NCBI GenBank assembly: GCA_032118015.1 | Contig: JAULYE010000132.1 | Coordinates: 1 to 13,222, forward strand | Length of the DNA stretch: 13,222 nt | Reading direction: 5' to 3' | DNA from: Casp-actino8 sp032118015 | GTDB lineage: Bacteria > Actinomycetota > Acidimicrobiia > Acidimicrobiales > Ilumatobacteraceae | Shown: positions 1 through 7,717 of the stretch, in pieces | Position numbering within the stretch: position 1 is the stretch's first letter | Layout: each line of letters starts with the position of its first letter | Position numbers and translations under genes: made by a program | The notes under the pieces: model-generated | The model's input: only the letters and a program-made list of their open reading frames with translations | What the model was told of the DNA's origin: nothing | Database searches by the model: none

Positions 1-50
1 AATCTGCATGGATCAAACAACTGCACTGCCTAGGCGGGCAAGATGGTCAA

Positions 51-833
51 GTGACCGGAGAACCTGTCGGATCGACCCCTGAACTTCCCGCGCATTCCGG
101 GGGTCAGAGAGCAGCCGTGTATGGCGGCGGTGGTCTGTTCGGTATTGGGTTCATCATGGGGATCACCGAGGCTCTGGCCGATGGCGGGGCCGATATGAAG
201 AGTCTTCCCGTGGTCGGAACCTCTGCTGGGACATGGGCAGGTGCAGGCATGTATCTCGGCCTGCGATTCACCGACGCCCTCAAGGCGATGTCGGGAACGA
301 TTCCTCGACTTCCCAGTCCGCGTGCTGGTCGACTGCGTCCGATCGCCGCTGATCTGTTCGGCACTGAGACGAAGTGTCCGACCGTACGAGCCGTGGCGTG
401 TTCCTTGCCGAGATTCAGACGTTTGGCTCTGTCAGGGGTAGATCATCCCATCGCCGATTTGGTTGCCGCCTCGAGCGCGGTACCTGGCATGTTGGCACCG
501 CATCGAATCGATGGCGTGCGCTACGTCGACGGTGGTGTGCGCTCCATGGCATCCATCGACTTTGCGCCCCATGCGCACAAACTTCTCGTTGTTCTACCGC
601 TGTCCGGGCCGATGTTCGGCCCAGCCGGGCGCTTGATCGAACGCCGCATCGGCGAGGAATTGGAGTCGTGGACAACTGCCAATCCAGCAGCCGACATTCA
701 CGTCATGCGTCCGACGCCAGAGATTGCAGCTCTAGCCAAGCGGCCGAAGCATCTATTCGATCCGTTCCGCGCAATGCGGTGCTACGAACTCGCCTACATG
801 GAAGGCGAAGCATTGCGCTCGGCCTGGGGCTGA
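51..833 (+). CDS. Patatin-like phospholipase / acyl hydrolase
   Basis: Predicted serine acyl hydrolase of the patatin family, which uses a Ser-Asp dyad to cleave acyl esters of lipids. Visible from the GTG at 51: a glycine-rich oxyanion-hole loop GGGGLFGIG at residues 25-33, the nucleophile elbow GTSAG with Ser58, the conserved AASSAVPG stretch at 139-146, and the catalytic Asp160 in YVDGGV. No signal peptide or membrane segment is apparent, so it is probably cytoplasmic or peripheral. At 260 residues it is essentially one patatin domain. The start is uncertain: the frame stays open leftwards to the window edge, and neither a good ribosome binding site nor a -10 hexamer sits at the expected distance from 51. 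A start before the window is possible. It converges on the protease gene. Substrate cannot be read from the sequence. Confidence 0.85.
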   Translation: MTGEPVGSTPELPAHSGGQRAAVYGGGGLFGIGFIMGITEALADGGADMKSLPVVGTSAGTWAGAGMYLGLRFTDALKAMSGTIPRLPSPRAGRLRPIAADLFGTETKCPTVRAVACSLPRFRRLALSGVDHPIADLVAASSAVPGMLAPHRIDGVRYVDGGVRSMASIDFAPHAHKLLVVLPLSGPMFGPAGRLIERRIGEELESWTTANPAADIHVMRPTPEIAALAKRPKHLFDPFRAMRCYELAYMEGEALRSAWG

Positions 834-991
834 CGATCAGCGAGACGTCGTGAACCTTCAGACGCCTTCAAGTGCGCTGGTCGTTCCCGATGTGTTCATG
901 ACACGCACCTGACAGTGATGGTCCTTGCGACCGCCGACAAAAGTGACGTGCTTGTCGGTGGTCGGGATCACATGGGCTCGGTCGTCAGACG
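834..991. other. Convergent intergenic region, no gene seen
   Basis: The 158 bp between the patatin and protease stop codons has no convincing coding sequence. A minus-strand frame is open through it, but over its upstream part it only shadows the protease C-terminus. The region holds the hairpin at 929-963, described separately. Confidence 0.5.
929..963 (-). terminator. Hairpin downstream of the protease gene
   Basis: Arms GACCGCCGACAA (929-940) and TTGTCGGTGGTC (952-963) pair over 12 bp with one G-U wobble around an 11-nt loop. It lies about 30 nt past the protease stop codon and could end transcription from either convergent gene. There is no clear U-run, as is common for high-GC bacteria, so a terminator role is inferred from position and stem strength. 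Confidence 0.5.
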
Positions 992-2962
992 TTAACTTCG
1001 TGTTCGGAATGACCAGGTTCCACCATTCGACAGTAGGACCGTTCCGAATGAGTCCTTGGCGCGAACCTCCCAGCGGTAGGTCGTCCGACTCGCGAGCCTG
1101 CTCGGCCACGAGTACTGGGTCACGTTGCCGACATTTCTCCAAGAACAACGGGTCATGTCCGAACTCGTCTGCAGACACACCTCGTATGAAACTGCATTCG
1201 CAGAAGTACCCCAGAGCAGGGCCGGATAGCGCGAGACGTTGGTCGAGTTATTCAACGGTGACGACTTGGAGAAGGCCCCGAGTGGTGGCACTGTATTTTC
1301 GGCGATTGTCAGGAACACCGTCGTGGACGCGGACTCGCTGCCTGAGGTCACGCGCAGTCCGATGTTGAAGGTCCCCGAAACACTTGGTGTGCCACTAATC
1401 GTGGATCCACTCAACGTGAGACCGGCCGGGAGCGCACTTGTGGCGGTCCAGACGTAACTTCCTCCCAAACCTCCCGACACCGTCAGAGGAGGTGTGAGTG
1501 TGGCTGTGTAGGCAACGTATTGAGTGGCATCGGGAAGAGTTGTGCTTCCGGTGATGGAGACAGGGCTGAGAACGTCAAGCGTGAATTGCTTGCTCGCTGT
1601 CTGCGTCGCAGTTGTCGCCGTCACAGTCACCGTCGAACGACCGACTGCTGTTGGTGTTCCGCTGATGACGCCAGTCGTTGCGTCGATACCGAGACCAGCA
1701 GGAAGACCACTCGCCGTCCATGCTGGCGTTCCGACCGCACCTGACTGCTCGACAGTCGCTGAGTATGCGACATCGAGGTCACCCTCGAGCAGAGATGCCG
1801 TGGTGATGGACAGCGGCGGAGCAGAGGGGACGTAGAGCAAGCGGTTCGGCGAACCCGTACCTGCGGAAGTGACCACACCCGGTGTGGCATTGGCGAGAAG
1901 TGCGGACCAGACACCGGCCGACGAGAGTCCGTTGTTGTCGCCGAGAAGCAGAGCAGCAGCACCTGCAACGTGCGGTGAAGCCATCGACGTGCCACTGATG
2001 GTGTTGATCGCCGTGTTCGAGGTGTGCCACGCCGATGTGATGCTGGTACCGGGTGCGAAGATGTCGACACACGATCCGAAGTTGGAGAACGACGAACGGG
2101 CATCGCTACTCGTTGTCGAGCCAACGGTGATCGCCAACGGCTCACTCGACGGTGAATAGTTGCAGGCGTTCAAATTGCTGTTGCCAGCGGCAACGATAGT
2201 CGTCAGTCCACTGTTGTGCAGATTGCGAATCGCCGTATTGACCGTCGACGAGACCGAGCTGAACGCCAGGCTCATGTTGACGACACCCGGGGTGGTGCCC
2301 TTGTTGGCGAGGATCCAGTTGACACCGTTGAAGAACGTCGTCGAGCTACCGGATCCAGTGCAACTGAGAATGCGTACCGGCACGACAGTCGCCTTCTTGG
2401 CGATGCCGTAGGCCGTTCCGGCAGCTGAGCCAGCGACATGGGTGCCGTGACCATTGCAGTCCTCGGTGCCGCCGGAGTACGCGCTGTACCCGGTGATGAC
2501 ACGGCCAGTCAGATCAGCATGTGTCGAGCGAACACCGGTGTCGACGACGTAGATCCGCACCCCTTGGCCGCCTTGATCCGGGTAGTTGTACGTCGAATTC
2601 AGCGGGCGATTGCGTTGATCGGAGCGATCGAGACCCCAGGTGGCGCCAGTCTGGGTGCCGGTCGCAGTGACCACCATTTCGGGTTCGACGACAGCGACGT
2701 TCTTGTTTCGAGCCAATGCCTGCGCTGCCTTCAGAGGAAGATCGACGGACACTCCTGGAAAGACGTGCTCGTAGACGCTGCGAACCGAGTGGCCCTGACC
2801 CCGCAACGATTTCGCCTCGGACTGGGCGTTCACGCCGTTCTTGAACATCACGATGTACGTCGACCGACCCCGCTCGGGAGCCTGGGCCGACGCACTGGAA
2901 GCCGCCACTGCGCTGACCATGACAGTCGCTGCAACCAGTGTTCCGAGAATTCGCCGTTTCAT
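992..2962 (-). CDS. Secreted subtilisin-like (S8, proteinase K type) serine protease with Ig-like and FN3-like domains
   Basis: Extracellular endopeptidase made as a preproenzyme of 656 residues. Order of parts: signal peptide 1-27 (MKRRIL, hydrophobic core, ending SAQA); an I9 inhibitor propeptide at about 33-98, with maturation probably near residues 100-107; an S8 catalytic domain at about 108-378. Catalytic residues are Asp141 (VVDTGV), His172 (GHGTHVAG) and Ser326 (SGTSMASPH), with oxyanion Asn261 (AAGNSN). The DCNGHGTHVAG context is typical of the proteinase K branch. Two putative He_PIG-type Ig domains follow (about 384-465 and 466-556, each with LPAGL and SGTP motifs), then an FN3-like domain (557-656) ending in GGTWSF. 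These may bind surfaces or polymers. The ATG at 2962 is preceded by a -10 hexamer rather than a ribosome binding site. It lies downstream of the copD-like gene with its own apparent promoter. The family call is secure; the substrate is unknown. Confidence 0.95.
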   Translation of the reverse strand: MKRRILGTLVAATVMVSAVAASSASAQAPERGRSTYIVMFKNGVNAQSEAKSLRGQGHSVRSVYEHVFPGVSVDLPLKAAQALARNKNVAVVEPEMVVTATGTQTGATWGLDRSDQRNRPLNSTYNYPDQGGQGVRIYVVDTGVRSTHADLTGRVITGYSAYSGGTEDCNGHGTHVAGSAAGTAYGIAKKATVVPVRILSCTGSGSSTTFFNGVNWILANKGTTPGVVNMSLAFSSVSSTVNTAIRNLHNSGLTTIVAAGNSNLNACNYSPSSEPLAITVGSTTSSDARSSFSNFGSCVDIFAPGTSITSAWHTSNTAINTISGTSMASPHVAGAAALLLGDNNGLSSAGVWSALLANATPGVVTSAGTGSPNRLLYVPSAPPLSITTASLLEGDLDVAYSATVEQSGAVGTPAWTASGLPAGLGIDATTGVISGTPTAVGRSTVTVTATTATQTASKQFTLDVLSPVSITGSTTLPDATQYVAYTATLTPPLTVSGGLGGSYVWTATSALPAGLTLSGSTISGTPSVSGTFNIGLRVTSGSESASTTVFLTIAENTVPPLGAFSKSSPLNNSTNVSRYPALLWGTSANAVSYEVCLQTSSDMTRCSWRNVGNVTQYSWPSRLASRTTYRWEVRAKDSFGTVLLSNGGTWSFRTRS

Positions 2963-2969
2963 GATGGAG

Positions 2970-2998
2970 AGACTAACGGGAGAATTTTGGGGGACTAA
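2970..2998 (-). promoter_or_regulatory. Candidate leaderless promoter of the protease gene with repeated GTTAGTC
   Basis: On the minus strand TAGTCT (2975-2970) fits the TANNNT -10 pattern. It is followed by exactly 7 nt before the ATG at 2962, so transcription would begin at the start codon. Seventeen bp upstream lies TTAGTC (2998-2993) in the -35 position. Both boxes lie within copies of the heptamer GTTAGTC, at 2977-2971 and 2999-2993, 22 bp apart. The -35 is a poor match to TTGACA. Confidence 0.45.
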
Positions 2999-3058
2999 CC
3001 CTCAAGGGAATCTTTGCCCAAATGGGGATTAGATGACGCGAAATCGCAACCAAAACAC

Positions 3059-3070
3059 GACTATCTAGTC
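3059..3070. repeat. Short inverted repeat over the copD-like stop codon
   Basis: GACTA-TC-TAGTC, with 5-bp arms and a 2-nt centre, covers the TAG stop of the copD-like gene. It is too short to call a terminator, but it again contains the GACTA core seen in the protease promoter repeats 60-90 bp away. Confidence 0.25.
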
Positions 3071-4243
3071 GAGGGAGGCGCCGACGAGGGCTGCTGTCAC
3101 AGCCAAGATTCCCACTCCGGAGACAGTTTCCATTGTCCCCATCCGTAATAGGACTGCCATACGAGTGTCGAAAATGTGGGGGTTTTCCATCATCTTCGAC
3201 GACACCCTTTTGCGGTTGATGTTGCCGAGGCGCAGCGTCACTGCGACCAGAGCGATTTTCAACAGCAGCAGTCGGCCGTGGCTTTCGGTGAACAACGATC
3301 CGATGCCACCGTGCAGGCGAAGCGTCTGAATGACACCGGTCACGACGAGCGCAATCATGGCCGGCTTGGCAACCTGCCCGTATCGCTGAAAGGCACGGAA
3401 CAGATCCCGAGTCGACACCAATGGAGCAACGAACAGCACCAGCACGGCCAATCCCCCAAGCCACGCTGCGGCAGCTGCCGTGTGTACGACATCTGCGGGA
3501 ATGCCGAGGTACGGCGCAGCCATCGAACGTGAGTGACCGGTGTAGGCCAGTGCCACGAGATAGAGACCAAATGTCGCAACGACCAAGCGGTGAACATTCG
3601 CGTTCTCGGAGAATGGCATGACCGATACGAGTTGATAGCCGAGAGTTGCACCGGCAATGGTGCGTACGAACAGCATCGAGCCCGGGGTCGTGTCGAAGAT
3701 CGAGAAAAGGTGACCAACACCTCCGAACACCGACGTTCCGTGGACATCACCGAGAAAGATCAGCAACTGCACAGCTGGAACAGCACCAATCGCGATCGCG
3801 GCGATTTTGAGAACGGGCGATCGGCGCAGCGCGCTGAAGGCGCCGCGTACGAGATGCAGTTCGGCGAGGAGTAGTCCACCGATCACCATCAGCACGGCGA
3901 AACCGATGAGTCGCAGTATCCATCGGAATGCTTCAGGGGCGGCACCGCTGCTGGTGCTGGCTGCTGTGTCCGCACTGATCTCTTCGGTGGGGTTCACTGG
4001 CAGAGTGGAGACCACGGTGTTGGTGGCCTCCCCGAACGACACGTTCCATTCCGCTGGAGCAGCGGCAACCTGATCTCCATCGGTGGGGGAACTCGAGCGA
4101 AGCGAGTTGTGCGCAGATGCGGGATCGGCAACGGCAAGCACGAGGAAACCCAGCACCGTCACGACCCGCCGGATCCGTGCATGTCGGTGTGAGTACCTCC
4201 CCTGGGATTCAGGGTGGATGGTTCGTGCGAGCGGACGAGTCAT
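3065..4243 (-). CDS. CopD-family membrane protein with a truncated CopC-like N-terminus
   Basis: Polytopic membrane protein related to CopD/YcnJ copper-handling proteins. The start is ATG at 4243; a TTG lies directly before it. Numbered from that TTG, a signal segment at about 28-45 ends in ASA, leaving His46 as the mature N-terminus (HNSLRSSSPTDG). That matches the copper-binding amino-terminal histidine of CopC. The CopC-like part ends at about residue 84, far short of the usual roughly 100-residue beta sandwich, and no second copper-ligand motif is seen. About eight hydrophobic segments follow between 107 and 391. The CopD signature includes GHSRSMAA (237-244), a helix with DVVHTAAAAAWLGGL (252-266) and RLGNINR (339-345). 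Copper transport or resistance is inferred from the family. No chaperone, regulator or copper ATPase gene is adjacent, which weakens the functional call. Confidence 0.8.
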   Translation of the reverse strand: MTRPLARTIHPESQGRYSHRHARIRRVVTVLGFLVLAVADPASAHNSLRSSSPTDGDQVAAAPAEWNVSFGEATNTVVSTLPVNPTEEISADTAASTSSGAAPEAFRWILRLIGFAVLMVIGGLLLAELHLVRGAFSALRRSPVLKIAAIAIGAVPAVQLLIFLGDVHGTSVFGGVGHLFSIFDTTPGSMLFVRTIAGATLGYQLVSVMPFSENANVHRLVVATFGLYLVALAYTGHSRSMAAPYLGIPADVVHTAAAAAWLGGLAVLVLFVAPLVSTRDLFRAFQRYGQVAKPAMIALVVTGVIQTLRLHGGIGSLFTESHGRLLLLKIALVAVTLRLGNINRKRVSSKMMENPHIFDTRMAVLLRMGTMETVSGVGILAVTAALVGASLD

Positions 4244-4255
4244 CAAAGCGGGGTC

Positions 4256-4295
4256 AGTGTATGACGATCTCGGGAGGTGTGCCGGGCACTACTGT
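4256..4295. promoter_or_regulatory. Divergent candidate promoters between the copD-like and RDD genes
   Basis: On the minus strand TACACT (4261-4256) lies 12 nt before the copD-like ATG at 4243. On the plus strand TACTGT (4290-4295) lies 7 nt before the RDD ATG at 4303, so that transcript would be leaderless. Neither has a good -35 match. The rightward gene's longer in-frame extension (ATG at 4261 or 4117) would run through the leftward promoter, which favours 4303. Confidence 0.35.
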
Positions 4296-4302
4296 GTCCC
4301 GT

Positions 4303-4722
4303 ATGACGACATTCGAAGCTGCTGATTCAGTCCCTTCGCCACCGCGTTATCCGGCCGGCGTGCGTGAAGTTGGCGTGGGAGTGCGACTCCTGGCCTACAT
4401 TCTTGAAGCAATTCTGCAGACTGTGACACTCGGTATCGGCTGGTTGATCTGGGCGGCGTTCATCGTCAAAAAGGGACAGACTCCAGCGAAGCAATTGCTC
4501 AAGTTGCGGGTCGTCGATGCAGATGACAGTCGTCCGTTGCGATTCGCACGGATGTTCTTCATGCGGGGACTCATCGCGGGACTGGTTGCAGCGATTGTGA
4601 TTGCGTTGACTCTCGGCATCATCTTGTTGATGCCGATCTGGAACAAGCGCAATCGCAACATCTGGGATGTCATCTCGGGTTCCGTGGTCGTGGTCGATTC
4701 CGACAACGCTTGGAAACTCTGA
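4303..4722 (+). CDS. Small RDD-family membrane protein
   Basis: Predicted inner-membrane protein of 139 residues from the ATG at 4303. The frame is open further upstream (ATG at 4261 and 4117), but those starts overlap the divergent copD-like gene or its promoter region. A TACTGT hexamer 7 nt before 4303 supports that start. RDD features: Arg28 at the head of the first hydrophobic segment (RLLAYILE, where Glu35 replaces the usual first Asp), WAAFIVKKGQTPAKQLLKLR (50-69) corresponding to the W..G.TpGk..l..rV family stretch, a second long hydrophobic segment at about 88-112, and Asp122 in NIWDVISGS. The function of most RDD proteins is unknown; some have been linked to ion exchange. It converges on ktrA with only 44 bp between stops. 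Confidence 0.75.
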   Translation: MTTFEAADSVPSPPRYPAGVREVGVGVRLLAYILEAILQTVTLGIGWLIWAAFIVKKGQTPAKQLLKLRVVDADDSRPLRFARMFFMRGLIAGLVAAIVIALTLGIILLMPIWNKRNRNIWDVISGSVVVVDSDNAWKL

Positions 4723-4725
4723 GCA

Positions 4726-4756
4726 GATCGTCATCCGATCAGGAGTGATTCACTCC
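4726..4756. terminator. Candidate bidirectional terminator between the RDD gene and ktrA
   Basis: The 44-bp gap between two convergent stops holds two inverted repeats: GATCG-TCATC-CGATC (4726-4740) and GGAGTGA-T-TCACTCC (4742-4756, perfect 7-bp arms). Their position makes termination from both sides plausible. There are no clear T-runs on either side. Confidence 0.45.
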
Positions 4757-4766
4757 ATCCACGACG

Positions 4767-5489
4767 TCACGATTCTTCATATGCACGTCGGATGAATCTG
4801 TCGACGTCGCTGCGTGGCCCGGCAACAACGATCAGATCGTCTTTGTTGGGAGTTGTCGTCCGCTCGGCATAGGTGAACATGCCTCCAAGCGGTTTGATGC
4901 ACACGACTGTCACCCTGTACTCGTCACGCAGACCCGCTTCGCCCAACGAGCGGCCGACCATTCCAGAGGGAACTCGGGTTTCGACAATGACGAAATCGTC
5001 GTCCAAGGCCAGGTATTCCAGTACCGCACCACCGAGCAGGTGGGCGACACGACGTCCCATGTCTTCTTCTGGTCGCACGACATGATGGGCGCCCACCCGA
5101 GACAGGATCTTGGCGTGTGAGGAATTGATTGCCTTGGCCCAGATATTCGGAATGCCGAGGTCGGACAGTGCAACTGTGGTCAAGGTGCTCGACTCGATGT
5201 CGGTCCCGATGCACACCACACAGGTCTCGAACTGGTCGGCACCGATCTGGCGCAGAACTTTTTCGTCCGTGGTGTCGGCCACCACAACATGGGTGATCTG
5301 GTCCTTGTGTCGTTCGACGAGTTCCTCGGACTGATCGACGGCGAGGACTTGGTGCCCCATTTCGATCAGGGAGTACGCAAGTGACGATCCGAAGCGTCCG
5401 AGACCACAGATGAGGATGTCGCTGCTTTCCTTGCGGTCACGCGGGGCGAGACCGAGTTTGAGGCGACGGCGAAAGTCGTTGTCAGTCAA
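4767..5489 (-). CDS. ktrA: KtrA/TrkA-type RCK regulatory subunit of potassium uptake
   Basis: Cytoplasmic nucleotide-binding gating subunit that docks on the KtrB channel and controls K+ uptake. It has 240 residues. The RCK_N Rossmann domain begins at about 24 with GLGRFG (29-34), and an acidic residue ends the second strand (VD52QS). The RCK_C/TrkA_C domain covers about 160-240 (TRVPSGMVGRSLGE, then DDLIVVAGP). The size and single RCK unit fit KtrA/KtrC rather than the double-length TrkA of enterobacteria. The start is a TTG at 5489, overlapping the end of ktrB by 8 bp. GAGGAG lies about 10 nt upstream (5505-5500), and there is no alternative ATG nearby. Translation is probably coupled to ktrB, giving the two subunits together. 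Confidence 0.92.
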   Translation of the reverse strand: MTDNDFRRRLKLGLAPRDRKESSDILICGLGRFGSSLAYSLIEMGHQVLAVDQSEELVERHKDQITHVVVADTTDEKVLRQIGADQFETCVVCIGTDIESSTLTTVALSDLGIPNIWAKAINSSHAKILSRVGAHHVVRPEEDMGRRVAHLLGGAVLEYLALDDDFVIVETRVPSGMVGRSLGEAGLRDEYRVTVVCIKPLGGMFTYAERTTTPNKDDLIVVAGPRSDVDRFIRRAYEES

Positions 5490-6822
5490 TGATCGGCTGC
5501 TCCTCGGGAAAGCGGTAGGACAGTGGCTGGCGGCGCAGCGCCAAAGCCGTGACGAAGGTCAGCAGGCCAACACGACCAGCAAGCATGATCACAGCGAGTA
5601 TGAGATGCCCGGCTGTTGGAAGATCGGCTGTGATGCCGGTCGACAGACCCACAGTGCCGAACGCCGATGTCACTTCGAAGATGGTATCGGTCAACTCGAA
5701 GGACGAAATCGACTCGAGAACGATCGATGTGCTCACGACGAGACCGACGCCCAGCAACGCCACGGTGATGGCTCGTCGAATGACCGTCGGCGACAATCGG
5801 CGCTTGAAGACGTTGACGTCGGAGTCACCGCGAACTTCGGCAAGGAGGACGAAGGCCAAGATCGCAAACGTCACGACCTTGATGCCGCCACTCGTCGATG
5901 CGGTACCGGCTCCGATGAACATCAATGTGGTGATGACTAGCAAGGTGGGATCCGTCAGTTCTCCAGTGGGAATGATGTTGAATCCAGCGGTGCGCGGTGA
6001 GCTGCCGGTGAACCAGCCGGCGAACAGCTTGTCGACCGTCGACATCTGACCGAAGGTACGGCTGTTGTCCCACTCCAGAGCCAAGATGATGATCGGTGCA
6101 ACGACGAGAAGGATCGCCGACATGCTGAGTGTGATCTTGGTGTGCAACGACCACTGACGAGGTGCAAGCCTGCGACGAAGTTCGATGAGGACGGGAAATC
6201 CGAGACCGCCGATGATGAAGGCAATCGACAGAGTCGTGAGGACGAACGGATCACGAGCGAACTGCTCGAGATTGTCCGAGTACAGAGCAACTCCAGCGTT
6301 GTTGAAGCCTGAAATTGCATGGAAGATGGCGCTGTACGCCGAACCGGGAACTGAATCTCCGATGAGTCCGGAAAAGCGGATGAACAGCAACAGAGCAACG
6401 ATTGCTTCGGTGAGAAGTGTGAACTTGGCGATGCTGATGATCAGCGGTCGCAACTCACCGATGTCGATCGATGCGATTTCAGCCCTGGCCACCATGCGCT
6501 GACGAAGGCTGACGCGTCGTGAGGTGATCAAGATCGCAATTGATGCGATCGTCATGATTCCGAAACCACCGATCTGGATGAGGGCCAGAATGACGAGTTC
6601 GCCGAAGAGCGAAAAGACCGAAATATCGACCGTTGACAGCCCAGTGACCGTGACCGAAGACGTCGCAGTGAACAGGGCATCCGTGAAACTCAAACCTTGG
6701 GGTCCATCGATCGCAGCCGGTGTGAACAACAGAGCGGTGCCAACTGTGATGAATCCGAGATACGCAGTCAGGACGATACGTGCGGGGTTTTTCGCCCGGT
6801 TGAAGAAGTCCCGCAGAAACAC
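5482..6822 (-). CDS. ktrB: KtrB/TrkH-type potassium channel-transporter subunit
   Basis: Integral membrane K+ translocating subunit (SKT superfamily) with four M1-pore loop-M2 units. It has 446 residues, usual for KtrB. The four selectivity-filter glycines can be placed: Gly61 (SVTVTGLS), Gly177 (FNNAGVAL), Gly280 (PRTAGFN) and Gly392 (FGTVGLST). The intramembrane gating loop is the GAGTASTSGGIK stretch at 304-315, and QIGGFGI (83-89) is also typical. The start is GTG at 6822; an in-frame TGA lies three codons upstream, so it cannot extend further. Directly upstream are a TAGCGT -10 hexamer (8-nt gap) and a perfect palindrome. It forms an operon with ktrA, so the pair should be a complete Ktr system, typically driven by the Na+ gradient or membrane potential. 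Confidence 0.95.
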   Translation of the reverse strand: MFLRDFFNRAKNPARIVLTAYLGFITVGTALLFTPAAIDGPQGLSFTDALFTATSSVTVTGLSTVDISVFSLFGELVILALIQIGGFGIMTIASIAILITSRRVSLRQRMVARAEIASIDIGELRPLIISIAKFTLLTEAIVALLLFIRFSGLIGDSVPGSAYSAIFHAISGFNNAGVALYSDNLEQFARDPFVLTTLSIAFIIGGLGFPVLIELRRRLAPRQWSLHTKITLSMSAILLVVAPIIILALEWDNSRTFGQMSTVDKLFAGWFTGSSPRTAGFNIIPTGELTDPTLLVITTLMFIGAGTASTSGGIKVVTFAILAFVLLAEVRGDSDVNVFKRRLSPTVIRRAITVALLGVGLVVSTSIVLESISSFELTDTIFEVTSAFGTVGLSTGITADLPTAGHLILAVIMLAGRVGLLTFVTALALRRQPLSYRFPEEQPIID

Positions 6823-6830
6823 CGTTGGTC

Positions 6831-6848
6831 ACGCTACCCCTGCAGGGG
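6831..6848 (-). promoter_or_regulatory. Candidate ktrBA leaderless promoter with 12-bp palindromic operator
   Basis: Minus-strand TAGCGT (6836-6831) fits TANNNT and is followed by 8 nt before the GTG start at 6822. Abutting its upstream side is a perfect palindrome CCCCTGCAGGGG (6837-6848), inside the spacer where a repressor would block polymerase. No good -35 is seen at 17-19 bp. Confidence 0.4.
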
Positions 6849-6904
6849 ACTGGGCGAAAGCAGAGTGAGTGGGCCGTAGGCGAGTACGGCGATCCGCCAA
6901 GACG

Positions 6905-6933
6905 GTGACACGAGCAATTCTCTGTCATAGGGT
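6905..6933 (+). promoter_or_regulatory. Candidate leaderless promoter of the lipoprotein gene
   Basis: GTGACA (6905-6910, four of six to TTGACA) is separated by exactly 17 bp from TAGGGT (6928-6933). The hexamer ends 7 nt before the ATG at 6941, so the predicted transcript starts at or next to the start codon. This is the best-formed promoter in the window. Confidence 0.5.
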
Positions 6934-6940
6934 CCTTTTC

Positions 6941-7717
6941 ATGCGAAGTTCCTTTGTGGTGGCAGGTCTGGCCGTCTTCAGTCTTCTTCTCTCATCATGC
7001 GGAGGCGATAGCACCGAATCAGGAGTCATTCCCGCAGACCGTCTCGATGCTGCACTGCTGACGGTGGACGACTTCGATGGTGGCTGGTCCGAGGATCGGC
7101 GGGCAGTCTTCACGTCACGTGCTGAGGGTCCACAAGCTTTCGACTCATCTGGATGGTGTCCCCGGGCTCGGAGGGACATTGGTGGTCTCGCCACGATCGA
7201 TGAATTGTCCGGTGATTCGGGCGCTGCTGTCGAGTTCCAACACGAACGGCAGGACGCTCGCCGCATGTTCCATGGAATTTCTCAGCAGGTGTGGAGCAAC
7301 GAGAACGTTCCTGCCTACTTCGATCTCATCTCGCGTGTGTTCGACGTGTGCTCGGGTGAAACGTGGAGCTCTGAGGCCGATCAGGAGGTAACGGTCACCT
7401 TGCTCGAGTCGCCGGATGTGGGTGACGAGTCATTGGCGGTGAATGTCGTCATTGCAACTCCGGGTCCTGACGGCAATTATCTCTGGTCGTCGCGCATCGT
7501 GATCGTTGTCATCGAATCGACGTTGATGATCATCCGGGACTTGGACGTGCAGCGATCGGGGAGTGATCCGCTCATGAGCAACAGCGAGTGGAGCGGACTC
7601 ATCGAAACAGCAATGGGTCACTTCACCGATGCCGTTCGCATGACCTCAGCAGAAGGGGCCTTCCTCTCCCGTGATCCATTTTTTGCCGATGTAACCCCAG
7701 CCGTACCGATTAGATAA
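6941..7717 (+). CDS. Secreted lipoprotein of unknown function
   Basis: Predicted surface lipoprotein of 258 residues. From the ATG at 6941, MRSS is followed by a hydrophobic core and a lipobox LSSC ending at Cys20, the predicted lipid-attached residue. An upstream in-frame start (6869) would put charged residues before the signal peptide and overlap the promoter, so 6941 is preferred. The mature part has a DDFDGGWSE motif (43-51), Cys73 and Cys137 that could pair, and a GDESLAVNVV strand region near 161-170. Size and order resemble actinobacterial lipoproteins related to the extracellular sensor domain of PknH-like kinases, but this is a weak likeness. The last 23 residues (from Ser236) overlap the oppositely oriented membrane protein gene and may be a dispensable tail. 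It is divergent from ktrB. Confidence 0.75.
   Translation: MRSSFVVAGLAVFSLLLSSCGGDSTESGVIPADRLDAALLTVDDFDGGWSEDRRAVFTSRAEGPQAFDSSGWCPRARRDIGGLATIDELSGDSGAAVEFQHERQDARRMFHGISQQVWSNENVPAYFDLISRVFDVCSGETWSSEADQEVTVTLLESPDVGDESLAVNVVIATPGPDGNYLWSSRIVIVVIESTLMIIRDLDVQRSGSDPLMSNSEWSGLIETAMGHFTDAVRMTSAEGAFLSRDPFFADVTPAVPIR

Noticed and set aside
858..1178. Minus-strand 106-codon frame past the protease stop
   Set aside because: It overlaps the FN3-like C-terminus in another frame, shows no motif and has no start signal.
2438..2998. Plus-strand open frame of 186 codons
   Set aside because: It lies opposite the protease gene, whose catalytic motifs and signal peptide fix the real strand; the product is unlike any family and rich in odd residues.
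4117..4302. N-terminal extension of the RDD protein
   Set aside because: It would overlap the divergent copD-like gene and its promoter; the added residues are low-complexity and no family member needs them.
5549..6049. Plus-strand open frame of 166 codons opposite ktrB
   Set aside because: KtrB filter motifs on the minus strand are unmistakable; the antisense frame is a by-product of codon bias.
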